A DNA stretch of 34,254 nucleotides from JBFMAP01 sp964632135 (GTDB lineage: Archaea; Micrarchaeota; Micrarchaeia; Burarchaeales; JBFMAP01), in contig CAZWEI010000005.1 in assembly GCA_964632135.1 (NCBI GenBank), forward strand, positions 1-34,254, in the 5' to 3' direction. Under the pieces are notes generated by a model that was not told the origin of the DNA, did not search any database, and saw only the letters and a list, made by a program, of their open reading frames with translations. The position numbers and the translations under genes were made by a program. The first letter of the stretch is position 1; each line of letters begins with the position of its first letter. Below, piece after piece: positions 13,836 to 21,878 of this stretch.

Positions 13836-13939
13836 TGACACTCCACGGGCTAAAGCCCGCGGTCTCTGAGCATGCTTTAGGCGGACGAGGGTTCGCTTCT
13901 TAGTCGTGCGAACGGCGTCCGCGAACCCGTGAAGTGTCA
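13836..13939 (+). other. Nested cloverleaf element, 104 bp, upstream of L21e
   Basis: The outer arms TGACACTCCACGGG and CCCGTGAAGTGTCA pair with one mismatch. Inside are a hairpin, CGGGC-TAAA-GCCCG (13847-13859), and a two-part stem, GCGGAC/GTCCGC with GTTCGC/GCGAAC. The CACGGGCTAAAGCCCG word resembles ends of IS200/IS605-type elements, so a non-autonomous transposon relic is likely. A structured 5' leader controlling the ribosomal protein operon is the alternative. No other copy in the window. Confidence 0.6.
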
Positions 13940-13983
13940 GGGGGGCAGGGTGCGCATTTGCGGTTATAATGGGAGTGGTTATG

Positions 13984-14265
13984 ATGGTTAAGAGGTCTCG
14001 AGGTCTCCTATCGAAGAGGAGCAGGCTTCTCAGGAAGCGCGCGGGAAAGAAATACCTGGGCACTGGCAAGCTTATGAAGAGTTTCGAAATAGGCGCGAGA
14101 GTGTGCATACGCCACGAGCCAGGGCAGGGAGGGATGCCCCATCCGAGGTACAGGGGAAGGCACGGCATCGTGGTAGGGAAGCGTGGGGGCGCGTACGTTG
14201 TCGAGATACAGGACATGAACATGAAAAAGCGCCTCATAATACCGGCTGTTCATCTGGGCAAGTAG
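13984..14265 (+). CDS. rpl21e: Ribosomal protein L21e (eL21)
   Basis: 93 aa, large-subunit protein. Family landmarks are MVKRSRG at the start, GMPHPRYRGRHGIVVG in the middle and AYVVEIQD plus a basic end. ATG 13984 gives the usual family N-terminus; GGAGTGG lies 5 nt upstream, and ATG 13981 or 13969 would only add residues. First gene of the conserved archaeal L21e-rpoF-DUF655-ksgA string. Confidence 0.95.
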   Translation: MVKRSRGLLSKRSRLLRKRAGKKYLGTGKLMKSFEIGARVCIRHEPGQGGMPHPRYRGRHGIVVGKRGGAYVVEIQDMNMKKRLIIPAVHLGK

Positions 14266-14296
14266 TTGCGTTGTTGTTCGTGATGTTGGTGATTTT

Positions 14297-14635
14297 GTGA
14301 TTGGGAAGGAAACGTTGAAGAGCAGGACGGCGATGCTGGGCGAGGTCGCGGACATACTCGAGGCGAGAAAGAACGACGGCGAGTTGGGGTTCGAGCAGCA
14401 GGTGACTCTCGACCATGCGAAAAAATTCACGAGGCTCGGGAAGGAGAAGAGGGAGGAGATGCTCAAGGAGCTTCTGGGATTCGAGAAGATAAAGGAGGAG
14501 GCCGCTGTGAAAATCGTGGACTTGATGCCGGCGAACGCGGACCAGTTGAGGTTGATATTTTCAAAGGAAAGGTATTCGTTCGACGAAAAGGAGACAGGGG
14601 AAGTTCTTGATGTGGTCAAAAAATACCTGCAATGA
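14297..14635 (+). CDS. rpoF: DNA-directed RNA polymerase subunit F (Rpb4)
   Basis: 112 aa, HRDC-like helical protein that pairs with subunit E (Rpb7) to form the polymerase stalk. The gene position between L21e and DUF655 is conserved in archaea. The C-terminal pattern, IVDLMPANADQLRLIFSKER followed by EVLDVVKKY, matches the family ending. GTG 14297 is preceded by GGTGAT. It lies 31 nt after L21e, and its stop codon is within the spacer leading to the DUF655 ribosome site. Confidence 0.9.
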   Translation: MIGKETLKSRTAMLGEVADILEARKNDGELGFEQQVTLDHAKKFTRLGKEKREEMLKELLGFEKIKEEAAVKIVDLMPANADQLRLIFSKERYSFDEKETGEVLDVVKKYLQ

Positions 14636-14652
14636 GGATAGAGGGGAAACAA

Positions 14653-15210
14653 ATGCCTGGAATGGAAGAGTACGGCATAGTGATAGATTCGCTCCCTTAC
14701 GGGAAATCCACGGACACTCACAGGGAGCCGCTGGCCCAAGTGGTTGGCGACGCGCATTTTACGCTACTGGAAGTCGTTCCAAAGCCGGACGTGCCCATGA
14801 CAATCGGTGAGCGCGTCTACGTGGGAAAGGGGCCGCGCGACAAGATTGACCACATAAAGGGGAGAATCAGTTATTATGAACTCACTTCCGGCGCGCGCGA
14901 GGAACTGGGGCGCGCGCTCAAGGCGATAATAAAGAGCAAAGAAAAAGAAGTTGTCGAGTTCTTCAACAGGTGCGGGCCAATTACTATCAGACTACATCAG
15001 CTCGAGCTTCTCCCTGGAGTAGGAAAGAAGCATATGATGGACATACTCAACCAGAGGGAGAAGAAGCCGTTCGAGAGCTTCGAGGACCTGAGCAAGAGGG
15101 TCGCGCTCCTTCCAGACCCGGTGCGCATAATCGCGGACCGCATAATCGAGGAGCTGCAGGGCGAATCGAAATATTACATACTCACGCGACCGCCCTACCA
15201 GAAGGTTTAA
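14653..15210 (+). CDS. DUF655 protein (archaeal HhH RNA/DNA-binding family)
   Basis: 185 aa. Family layout: an N-terminal OB-like barrel (EYGIVIDSLPYGKS; RVYVGKG) and a C-terminal helix-hairpin-helix (LHQLELLPGVGKKHMMDIL) followed by PFESFEDLSKRV. It nearly always sits between rpoF and ksgA in archaea, which suggests a role in ribosome or transcription biology, though its function is not established. ATG 14653 has GAGGGGA upstream; an in-frame ATG 14632 overlapping the rpoF stop is possible. Confidence 0.88.
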   Translation: MPGMEEYGIVIDSLPYGKSTDTHREPLAQVVGDAHFTLLEVVPKPDVPMTIGERVYVGKGPRDKIDHIKGRISYYELTSGAREELGRALKAIIKSKEKEVVEFFNRCGPITIRLHQLELLPGVGKKHMMDILNQREKKPFESFEDLSKRVALLPDPVRIIADRIIEELQGESKYYILTRPPYQKV

Positions 15211-15222
15211 CGCAATGCCAGC

Positions 15223-15365
15223 GGCGCAATTTGCGCTCGGGCGCAAATGCGCATTTTTGCGCAGCAAAAATTGCGCCGCCAACAAGCGGCGCGAGCCCCG
15301 AGGCTCGCGGTCTGCCTCGAGGCAGACTGCGCAACGCTCGAGCGTTGCGCACCGCGGCGTGCCGC
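15223..15365. repeat. Hairpin array between DUF655 and ksgA
   Basis: After the twin-hairpin copy at 15224-15276 come four more perfect hairpins in close succession: GCGAGCC/GGCTCGC (15291-15308), GTCTGCC/GGCAGAC (15310-15327), GCGCAACGC/GCGTTGCGC (15329-15350) and GCGGC/GCCGC (15354-15365). The middle loops are TCGA or close to it. The array fills nearly all of the 179-bp gap in an otherwise tight operon. Confidence 0.75.
15224..15276. repeat. Twin-hairpin palindromic element, copy 3 (intergenic)
   Basis: 53 bp with terminal GCGCAATTT/AAATTGCGC, a central AAATGCGCATTT palindrome, and hairpins ATTTGCGC/GCGCAAAT and ATTTTTGC/GCAAAAAT. The plan is the same as the copy inside the PH gene at 187-240; loop and stem sequences differ but pairing is kept. 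Confidence 0.8.
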
Positions 15366-15389
15366 TGCTTGTGGTTATAAGGCGAGCAC

Positions 15390-16181
15390 ATGAAAAATGC
15401 AACTTTTTTTGGAATCACGCCTAGGAAAAAATTAAGCCAGACGTTTCTCGTTGACGAGCGCGTGCTCGCGCGCGAGGTTGAGTATGCGCGCGTAAACGGA
15501 AAGGAGGTTCTTGAGATAGGCGCGGGAACTGGAAACCTCACCGAGAGGCTCGCGCTCGGGGGCGCGCGCAGGGTAATCGCAGTCGAGAAGGACGCGCGCC
15601 TCATTGAGGCGCTCGGGGAAAGATTGCGCGCGCATCCAAACGTCGTCGTTGTTCATGCTGATTTTTTGGATTACGAGATTGAGAAGACGGACGTCATCGT
15701 GTCGAATGTCCCCTATTCAATTTCTTCTCCTCTCACGTTCAAACTCGTTGATATTGGTTTTGAGCGCGCCGTCCTCTGCTTCCAGAAGGAGTTCGCGAAG
15801 AGGATGGTCGCGCGGCCGGACACATCTAACTACTCGCGCCTCTCTGTGATGTCCCAGTTATGCTTTGACGCGCGCATCCTTGAAACTGTTCCACGCGGCG
15901 CGTTCTACCCGATTCCGAAAGTCGATTCCGCGATAGTAGAACTCACAAAAACAGGACGCACGCTCGCGGAGTTTCAGAAGAAATTTATAACCGCGCTCTT
16001 CACGCACAAGAACAAAACCGTCAGGAACGCGCTCATAGACTCCTCGAAATTTTTGGGGAAAAACAAGAAGCAAACGCGCGAGATTGCTGGGCGCGCGAGC
16101 GCGAAGGAAAGGAGGGTTTTCACGCTTTCTAAGGAGGAGATTTTGGGTTTGTGCGCGGAGATGGAGGAATTTTTCAGGTGA
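15390..16181 (+). CDS. ksgA: 16S rRNA dimethyladenosine transferase (KsgA/Dim1)
   Basis: 263 aa. It dimethylates two adjacent adenines in helix 45 of 16S rRNA using SAM, a late step of small-subunit assembly. Visible motifs: KLSQTFLVD near the start, LEIGAGTGNLTERL (motif I, about 40-53), VEKDARLIE (motif II), and SNVPYSISSPL (motif IV, NxPY). The Lys/Arg-rich C-terminal helical domain is complete. A TATA-like GGTTATAAGG lies only 9 nt before ATG 15390, so expression from the upstream operon is more likely. The end overlaps the convergent surface-protein gene by 8 nt. Confidence 0.95.
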   Translation: MKNATFFGITPRKKLSQTFLVDERVLAREVEYARVNGKEVLEIGAGTGNLTERLALGGARRVIAVEKDARLIEALGERLRAHPNVVVVHADFLDYEIEKTDVIVSNVPYSISSPLTFKLVDIGFERAVLCFQKEFAKRMVARPDTSNYSRLSVMSQLCFDARILETVPRGAFYPIPKVDSAIVELTKTGRTLAEFQKKFITALFTHKNKTVRNALIDSSKFLGKNKKQTREIAGRASAKERRVFTLSKEEILGLCAEMEEFFR

Positions 16182-18951
16182 TGCTGGAGAGAGTTATTTC
16201 TTCTCCATCTTTCGTGCGCGCGCTCACCTCCGCTTGTTTGAGTTTTTTCATCCTTGTTTTCATTCCGTAGGACACGCTCCACGTCTCGCCCGAGCCGAGC
16301 TCGGGTCTCTGCCAGCTGATAACGAGACCGAAAATCGTGTCCTTCACGCTCGCGCCCTTTGTTCGCGTGAGCCGCGCATCTTCTGGAGCGAAATCAGTAA
16401 TGCGAACATTCGAGAGCTCGCCACCGTCATTTTTTACCTCAATCTTAACAATCCCGCGCGCATACGTTTTTGTTATTTTTATCCTCGGTTTTGAAAGTTG
16501 TTTGTTGAGCGCGTAGAAGACTGCGAGCGCGGCAAGCGCGAGCACGAAGACGACGGGAATCCAAATATTTGAAAGAAGCATTCCTGTTGTCGGCTGCGGT
16601 TCGTTCGGAGATGCGCGCGATTTTGTTTCTTGCTGGGTTGGGGCGTCGGTTTGCGATGCCGCGTTCGTGGTCGGCGTGCCTGTTTCAGGGACCACGCTTA
16701 TTTCCTTCTTCGAGCCCCCGTAGTCCAGCGTCCACCTGCCTTCCTCATCGGGCACGAAACTTGTTTTTCCATCTACCACCGCAAAATAGAATCCCTTCTG
16801 GGAGGGCGGGGTCGCGCGCATCTCCCCGTTCGCGAGCTTTCCGTTTTCCAGAATCAAAATATTCACGTTCGCGCCAAGCGAAACGGCATCATCGACGATT
16901 ATGCTTATGAGTCTCTCGCGCGCCGGTTGCTGTTCGGTATTCGTGTTTTGCTGAGTCTCTGTGGGGGGTTGTTGCGTGTTTTCGTTTCCCTGCTGTTGTA
17001 TTATTGGGATTTCTGGTTGGTACGAGGGCAGCTGTTGTTGCTGCGCGGGCTGTTGAACGGCGGGCTGAGCGTTATACTGCAATAAAATGTAGTGGTCGCC
17101 CTCGTGGAGGCTCGAATAGGTGTGGCTCGTGCCGACGACTATTGTCGCGAAATCGCCCCCGTCAAAAACCTGAACGTCCGCGTCGGAATTGTCCGCAAGC
17201 GCGCGCGGCGAGCTGGATGCACGCGCGCCCCAGTCCTGGAGGCGCGCCGCGGGGATTTTGTAGATTATTTTCATGTTCGGGATGAATTCATCTTCGGGGA
17301 TGTGAATGCACGCGCGATATGAGTAGGAATTCCCCTCACGACAATTGGCGTATGAGCATTCGGTCGGACCCGCGCGCCTTAATTCAAGAGAGAGCTGCCT
17401 GTGCTCTCCAGGGGAAAGTTGAATTGCCTGCTCTGCGTTATTCCAGCCCGAGATTGCATTTGACGCGATTTGCGCATGGAGCGCACGGAAGTCGTTTGTG
17501 TTCGTGATGTTTGCGCTTGCGCCGGCAACCAGCGCGTCCCCAACGACAATTTCGCCCGCAGCAACGCTCGGCTCCCCGAAATGGAAAATCATCGTACCGT
17601 TTATCTCGAACATCACCCGGAGCGCGCGCTCCCCCTTTCCTGAAATGTTCTCATCGAAGAATACGATTCCGTTCTCCACGCTGAACGTTACCTGCGCGCC
17701 ATCCTCGTGTACGACGCTTAAGTTTCCGGTATAATCAGGAGGCAAGGTGTAGTTTGCGCGCGTTTTTATTTCCCTGCTCGCGCTGTTTTTTATTTTCAGC
17801 GAGGCGACCAGCGTGTTTCCCTGAAGCGATTCCGAAACCGAGAGTTCAGGAACGTTCGACTCGATGTTTATTTTTATTGCTGTTTCTCCTGCATGCGAGT
17901 TTGAATCAAGCGCGCGCAGAAAAATATTTTTTTCTCCAAGCTCGTTTGAGATTGGAAACACGAGCGCACACGAGCCCGAGGAATCGGTGATGCATTCGAG
18001 AGCATCGGATGCGCGCACAGCCAGTCCCGCGACTGGCGCGCCGTTTAAGGTGGTATTTATTTTTATCGTCGCGCTCTCGCCCGCGAAATACGCGCTGTTC
18101 GCGTAATTCTCAAGAAGGAGCGCGCCCAGTTCGATTGCCGGCACGGCATATGCGAGCGAATACGCGCCCGCTGCGCAGTTTGGGATTGTGATTTTGTTTC
18201 CGCTGCGCGCGCACTCTTGCGAAGTACCGCACTCAAACTCCCCGCTCGCGCCTGAGATGCGCGCGCCGTTTGCGTCGTTTGGAATTTCAATTTCAAGCGT
18301 TCCGTTGTCGCGCGAACAGGAGAGCGTGGCGTTCCATACCGTCTTATTTTCGCGAACCGCGTAATTTCTTTCCGCATATTTCTGAGTTGTCGCGCGCGCC
18401 AGGTAGCCCAGATCCAAACCCGCGTAAACCGCGCCGCCGCAAGAGGAGGAGGGGCACGCGCCGGAGCCGAGAGGGATAATCTGCTGCCCTCCTTCAGGTG
18501 AGATTGTGAGCGTGTTCGCGCCTGTGTTGAAGCAGGTGCCCGCGAAAGAGAGCGTCCCGCTGCGCGCGCCGCAGGATGCGTCGTATGCGTTTATGTATCC
18601 CTCGCACCCGTTCACCCGGACGCGGATTCCTCCTGAACCATAAGGACCTGTCGCGAGCCACGCGAGGTGGAGCGTGCCGCCCGAAGTTATTCTTTCAGCG
18701 TTCAGGTTGAAATTCATGATTTCGCTCGGAGCGATGAGGTTCGAAAGCGAGGAGACGCACGAGGTTGCGTAGGGCCGCATGATTACCGCACTCTGCACCT
18801 CGCAGTTCTGGTTGACGCTCCACGCAGGCAGGCAGCCCTGCCACAAGCCTGCCCGCGGCTCGAGAGAAGTCTCGGCGTATATTATCTGGTCTGCTGAAAC
18901 GATTTGAAGAACGAGAATCGCGGCAAGTGCCGCTAGGCTTTTTGAGCCCAT
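16174..18951 (-). CDS. Large surface protein with Ig-like region and C-terminal membrane anchor
   Basis: 925 aa. A signal peptide (SLAALAAILVLQIVSA, residues 5-20) leads into a Cys-containing ectodomain. One stretch near 280-360 reads like a bacterial Ig-like domain (NGAPVAGLAVRASDALE, then SGSCALVFPIS). A low-complexity Gln/Pro/Thr linker (QQPAQQQQ, QQNTNTEQQ) near 645-690 precedes a second beta-rich module. The anchor is WIPVVFVLALAALAVFYAL near residue 796. About 110 residues follow that would be cytoplasmic, unusual for a simple surface anchor. Several sequons (NLT, NAT, NYT) support glycosylation. Function unknown; adhesion or envelope structure is a guess. Confidence 0.6.
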   Translation of the reverse strand: MGSKSLAALAAILVLQIVSADQIIYAETSLEPRAGLWQGCLPAWSVNQNCEVQSAVIMRPYATSCVSSLSNLIAPSEIMNFNLNAERITSGGTLHLAWLATGPYGSGGIRVRVNGCEGYINAYDASCGARSGTLSFAGTCFNTGANTLTISPEGGQQIIPLGSGACPSSSCGGAVYAGLDLGYLARATTQKYAERNYAVRENKTVWNATLSCSRDNGTLEIEIPNDANGARISGASGEFECGTSQECARSGNKITIPNCAAGAYSLAYAVPAIELGALLLENYANSAYFAGESATIKINTTLNGAPVAGLAVRASDALECITDSSGSCALVFPISNELGEKNIFLRALDSNSHAGETAIKINIESNVPELSVSESLQGNTLVASLKIKNSASREIKTRANYTLPPDYTGNLSVVHEDGAQVTFSVENGIVFFDENISGKGERALRVMFEINGTMIFHFGEPSVAAGEIVVGDALVAGASANITNTNDFRALHAQIASNAISGWNNAEQAIQLSPGEHRQLSLELRRAGPTECSYANCREGNSYSYRACIHIPEDEFIPNMKIIYKIPAARLQDWGARASSSPRALADNSDADVQVFDGGDFATIVVGTSHTYSSLHEGDHYILLQYNAQPAVQQPAQQQQLPSYQPEIPIIQQQGNENTQQPPTETQQNTNTEQQPARERLISIIVDDAVSLGANVNILILENGKLANGEMRATPPSQKGFYFAVVDGKTSFVPDEEGRWTLDYGGSKKEISVVPETGTPTTNAASQTDAPTQQETKSRASPNEPQPTTGMLLSNIWIPVVFVLALAALAVFYALNKQLSKPRIKITKTYARGIVKIEVKNDGGELSNVRITDFAPEDARLTRTKGASVKDTIFGLVISWQRPELGSGETWSVSYGMKTRMKKLKQAEVSARTKDGEEITLSSIT

Positions 18952-19021
18952 ACTGCATTTTTATCGCATCGAAAACTTAAATTACTTTCCGCGAGATGTC
19001 TAGCATTGGCGAGTTGAGCTT

Positions 19022-20242
19022 GTGGGATTTTTCGATTCAATTTTTGGAAAGAAAACCGGAGGCGCCGAGGTAGGGGGAAGGATAAACGCGCGCGAGCTTG
19101 GCGCGGAGCTCAGGAGGGAGGAGGAAAAAAAGCTCGCGGGCGCGCATCCGGAATGCGGCTCGCTCTGCGACAGGATAAGAGAGTCGTTCAGCGAGATAGA
19201 AAATGTTACGCGGGAGCTTGAGAAAAAGAATGTGGATATGGACCCTGCTTTCGCGAAAATCGCTGGAGGGATGAAAACCAACTTCGTGCCGCGCGCGCGC
19301 TCGGCAACAAAAATAGAACTGAAGGGAAAAAACTATTCTGACCTTCTTCTATTTCACGAGGGCGCGATGCGAAACCTCGCGACGCTCACGAAAATAAGTT
19401 CCGACAACAGGTATCTCTTTCATTTCTTCAAGGACGAGATGGGCAGGCTCGGGGACGCCGTGAAGCGCGCGACGAAATACGCCGACGAATTGAAGGGGCG
19501 GCTGGAGGCAAGGAGAAAATCAGCGGAGCCGATTGAAAACCTGCGCGCGGATGCGGAAAGATTCGAGGGAAATTTTGCAGAGCTCGCAAGCCTGAGGACG
19601 AGTATCGCGAACATTCAGGATGAGATTGGAGAAAAGACGGAGCGCGCCTCGAAACTCGTTCATGATGAGTCCGGCTTCAGGAAACTCGAGGGGATAAACG
19701 CTGGAAAGGCGAAGGCGCGCGAACTGATATCCGCGAGGCTCGGCGCGCTCGGGCGGCCGCTTCGGAAATTTGAAAGGATATGCGCCGACGCGTGGCTCCG
19801 GAAGCTCGCCGGCGAGTACGTGAGCGCGCCGTTCGAGACTTTTGCGCGCGAGGATGCCGAATATCCCCACCTGAAATCACTGCTCACGGCGCTGCGCGCG
19901 TGCATTGAGAAAGGGGAGATAAAACTGAAGAACCGGGGGGGAATCGTCGAGGACTGCACGCGCATAATAGACGGAAGCCTCATCGCGTGGGCGAATGAAT
20001 ACAAGAGGCTGGGCGGGGAGGAAGCCGCGCTGGAAAAGGAAATCGGGCCCGCGAAACGAATTATGGAGGAGAAGAAAAATTTGGAGGACGAGGTTCGCGC
20101 GCTCGGAGACGACCTTAAAAAATCCGCTGCGCGCGCAGACGCACTTGAGAAGGAAATTGGCGAGAAGAAAGCAGAGCTGGAAAAGCGGTTTGAAAAAATA
20201 GTGAAAAGAAAAATAGAAATAGAACTAGAAGGCAAATCTTAA
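19022..20242 (+). CDS. Coiled-coil cytoplasmic protein, 406 aa
   Basis: It starts at GTG 19022 with MGFFDSIFGKK, a pattern common in small-archaeon coiled-coil proteins. Two long heptad regions lie at about 160-220 and 325-400 (LEKEIGEKKAELEKRFEKI), separated by a globular helical part with Cys. No ATPase motifs, so it is not an SMC protein itself. It converges on the histone-fold gene with a 2-bp gap. No family recognised. Confidence 0.55.
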   Translation: MGFFDSIFGKKTGGAEVGGRINARELGAELRREEEKKLAGAHPECGSLCDRIRESFSEIENVTRELEKKNVDMDPAFAKIAGGMKTNFVPRARSATKIELKGKNYSDLLLFHEGAMRNLATLTKISSDNRYLFHFFKDEMGRLGDAVKRATKYADELKGRLEARRKSAEPIENLRADAERFEGNFAELASLRTSIANIQDEIGEKTERASKLVHDESGFRKLEGINAGKAKARELISARLGALGRPLRKFERICADAWLRKLAGEYVSAPFETFAREDAEYPHLKSLLTALRACIEKGEIKLKNRGGIVEDCTRIIDGSLIAWANEYKRLGGEEAALEKEIGPAKRIMEEKKNLEDEVRALGDDLKKSAARADALEKEIGEKKAELEKRFEKIVKRKIEIELEGKS

Positions 20243-20244
20243 TT

Positions 20245-20664
20245 TCACCATTCGTCGGCGTGCTCGAGCTGCATGATTTTCTCCTCGAGCTCGCCCCTCT
20301 GCTTCTCGAGCAGTTTCTTTATGTTCGCCATCCTCTTCTCCTGCACATCGACCATCTTGTACTTGCGCGCGGCCTTGTTGAAGTGCTCGATGCTGATGGT
20401 GAAGAACTCCTCCTCGTCCATCCTCTGTGCTATGTCGGCGAGTATCTCGCCGAGCAGCTCGTTCGCGGCGATTTTCACGTCGCTCTTTATCTGGTGCGCC
20501 TTCTTGAAGTTCTGCTTTATTATGCGCACTACGCGCGCGCTGGGAAACGGAAGTTTGGTCTCCTGCTCGAGCGGGATGTCGGGCTCCAGCTCCTCCCCGC
20601 CCACGCCACCTGCCGCTGTCTTTTCACCCTGCTCCTCCTGTGACAGCTCCTCTTCCTCGACCAT
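20245..20664 (-). CDS. Histone-fold protein with C-terminal coiled coil
   Basis: 139 aa. An acidic tail (residues 1-35) is followed by a histone-fold-like core: LPFPSARVVRIIKQNF, then DVKIAANELLGEILADIAQ and FFTISIEHFNKAARKY, matching the alpha1, alpha2 and alpha3 order of archaeal histones. The last 40 residues form a charged helix (KRMANIKKLLEKQRGELEEK) absent from 65-70-aa canonical histones. It probably dimerises and binds DNA; the helix may tether dimers together. A TATA box (TATTTATAC, about 20728-20737) and GAGGTGG before ATG 20664 support the start. An NF-Y/TAF-like regulator is the alternative. Confidence 0.65.
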   Translation of the reverse strand: MVEEEELSQEEQGEKTAAGGVGGEELEPDIPLEQETKLPFPSARVVRIIKQNFKKAHQIKSDVKIAANELLGEILADIAQRMDEEEFFTISIEHFNKAARKYKMVDVQEKRMANIKKLLEKQRGELEEKIMQLEHADEW

Positions 20665-20750
20665 GAAACCACCTCAAACTCGAAGTAAAATTCACAGAAT
20701 TGTTTATGCAGAATATTCGCAAAAAAAGTATAAATAGGTTCCGCTCGCGC

Positions 20751-21395
20751 TCAGTTTTCCTTTTCCTGCTCCTCGGTGAGCGCGCTCAGCGCGCCCCTGC
20801 CCAGCATGCCAGTGGGCGAGAAAAGGGCGAGCGCGCCGACCACGAATTTCGAGAGCGGGTCCATCCTCCTTATGTGGCGGAGCTCGTGCCCGAGCACGAG
20901 AAGCTGCTCCTTCTCATTCAGGGATTCAAGCATGCCGACGGAAAAAACGACATAACTCTCGCGCGCGGTAATTGAGAACGCGAGCTCCTCCGCGGAATCA
21001 AGAAAGACAAGCCTAGCGCGCGCACCTTCACTCGCGAGCGCTGAGAACAGATGGGGTGCATCCTCTTTTCTCATCTCGCGCGCGCCTATCGCGATTAGGA
21101 ATAGCCTTCCTCCGAAGAAATAGAAAAGCGCGGAAACAACCAGCGCTGAAAGAGGGAGCGCGAGCGCGAGCTGCCGTATGAAGTTCATGTCGCACGCCAT
21201 CGTTGCGAGCACGAAAGTCAGTGGAAATGAGGAAAGAAAAACCGAGAGATAGAGCGCCCCGACGCGCGCGCCGTATGTTTTGAACCTCTCGCGCGATTTG
21301 TATGCGAGATATGAAAGGACAAAAGAACCGCCTATAAGTAGCAATGATTCCGGCTTCGTGACGCACTGCATGAGGCAGTATATGCTTAGGTTCAT
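20751..21395 (-). CDS. M48/M56-type membrane zinc protease (BlaR1-like protease domain)
   Basis: 214 aa. Two to three membrane helices (about 15-105) precede the zinc-binding HExxH in LVLGHELRHIRRMDP (near 170), where the preceding segment EKEQLLVLGHE is typical of M56. It has no extracellular sensor domain such as the penicillin-binding part of BlaR1. It follows a BlaI-type repressor with a 4-nt gap, the same gene order as blaI-blaR1. It may cleave the repressor in response to a signal. It could also be a free HtpX-like protease. Confidence 0.75.
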   Translation of the reverse strand: MNLSIYCLMQCVTKPESLLLIGGSFVLSYLAYKSRERFKTYGARVGALYLSVFLSSFPLTFVLATMACDMNFIRQLALALPLSALVVSALFYFFGGRLFLIAIGAREMRKEDAPHLFSALASEGARARLVFLDSAEELAFSITARESYVVFSVGMLESLNEKEQLLVLGHELRHIRRMDPLSKFVVGALALFSPTGMLGRGALSALTEEQEKEN

Positions 21396-21399
21396 GCGT

Positions 21400-21789
21400 T
21401 CACGCTCTTGCTTTTTTTATTTTTTCCAGCGCGCTCTTCGAGAAATAAGAAGCAACGGCGGGACCGAAAGTGGAAACCATGTTGCGCGCTATGAGAACCG
21501 AGAGGCGCTCGCCCAAATCCGCCTTGCTCATTCTCGGCGAGTATATGTAGTGGAGCCCGCCCTTGCCCCGCTCGACCTTTCTCGCGACAAGGCCTTTGGA
21601 GTGAAGCCTGTCGAGCGTAACAACTATCGTGGTGGAGGCGATGTCCTTCCTCTCGAGGCACGCGTAGATGTCGCGCGCAGTGGAGTTCTTCTTCTTCCAC
21701 AGGCATTCCATCACGTCCGTCTCGAGACTGCCGAGGAACTGCTCCATCCCCTTCTCGCCCAGGTCTATCTTCTCAACATTGAGGTTCAT
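21400..21789 (-). CDS. BlaI/MecI/CopY-family transcriptional repressor
   Basis: 129 aa. A winged helix with the family pattern LGSLETDVMECLWKK, then TARDIYACLERKDIAST, TTIVVTLDRLHSKGLVARK and HYIYSPRMSK. The C-terminal helix is the dimer and protease-sensitive region in BlaI. TATA (TATTTAAAT, about 21811-21819) is 22-30 nt from ATG 21789, so the mRNA is leaderless and the upstream codons of the open frame are not used. First gene of an operon with the M56 protease, divergent from the ABC transporter operon across a strong palindrome. CopY, a copper-responsive relative, makes a metal signal plausible. Confidence 0.88.
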   Translation of the reverse strand: MNLNVEKIDLGEKGMEQFLGSLETDVMECLWKKKNSTARDIYACLERKDIASTTIVVTLDRLHSKGLVARKVERGKGGLHYIYSPRMSKADLGERLSVLIARNMVSTFGPAVASYFSKSALEKIKKARA

Positions 21790-21836
21790 GTGTAGAGTTA
21801 GTGTGCAATACATTTAAATACTTTATGGTTTATAAT

Positions 21837-21861
21837 AAGCTTTACAAAAATTGTAAAGCTT
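21837..21861. promoter_or_regulatory. 25-bp palindromic operator, probable BlaI-family site
   Basis: Arms AAGCTTTACAA and TTGTAAAGCTT flank AAA. The core TTACAA-nnn-TTGTAA resembles the TACA/TGTA boxes of BlaI and CopY. It lies between the divergent repressor and transporter genes, 18 bp before the transporter ATG, and probably controls the transporter operon. Confidence 0.75.
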
Positions 21862-21878
21862 AACTGGAGTGTGAGAAA

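Noticed and set aside
19660..20235. 191-aa Ser-rich open frame opposite the coiled-coil gene
   Set aside because: Antisense of a Lys/Glu/Arg-rich coiled coil gives Ser/Phe-rich frames; no start signal or motif.
20751..21789. Beta-lactam resistance system (blaI-blaR1)
   Set aside because: The protease lacks a penicillin-binding sensor, no beta-lactamase is nearby, and archaea lack peptidoglycan; the name describes only the protein families.
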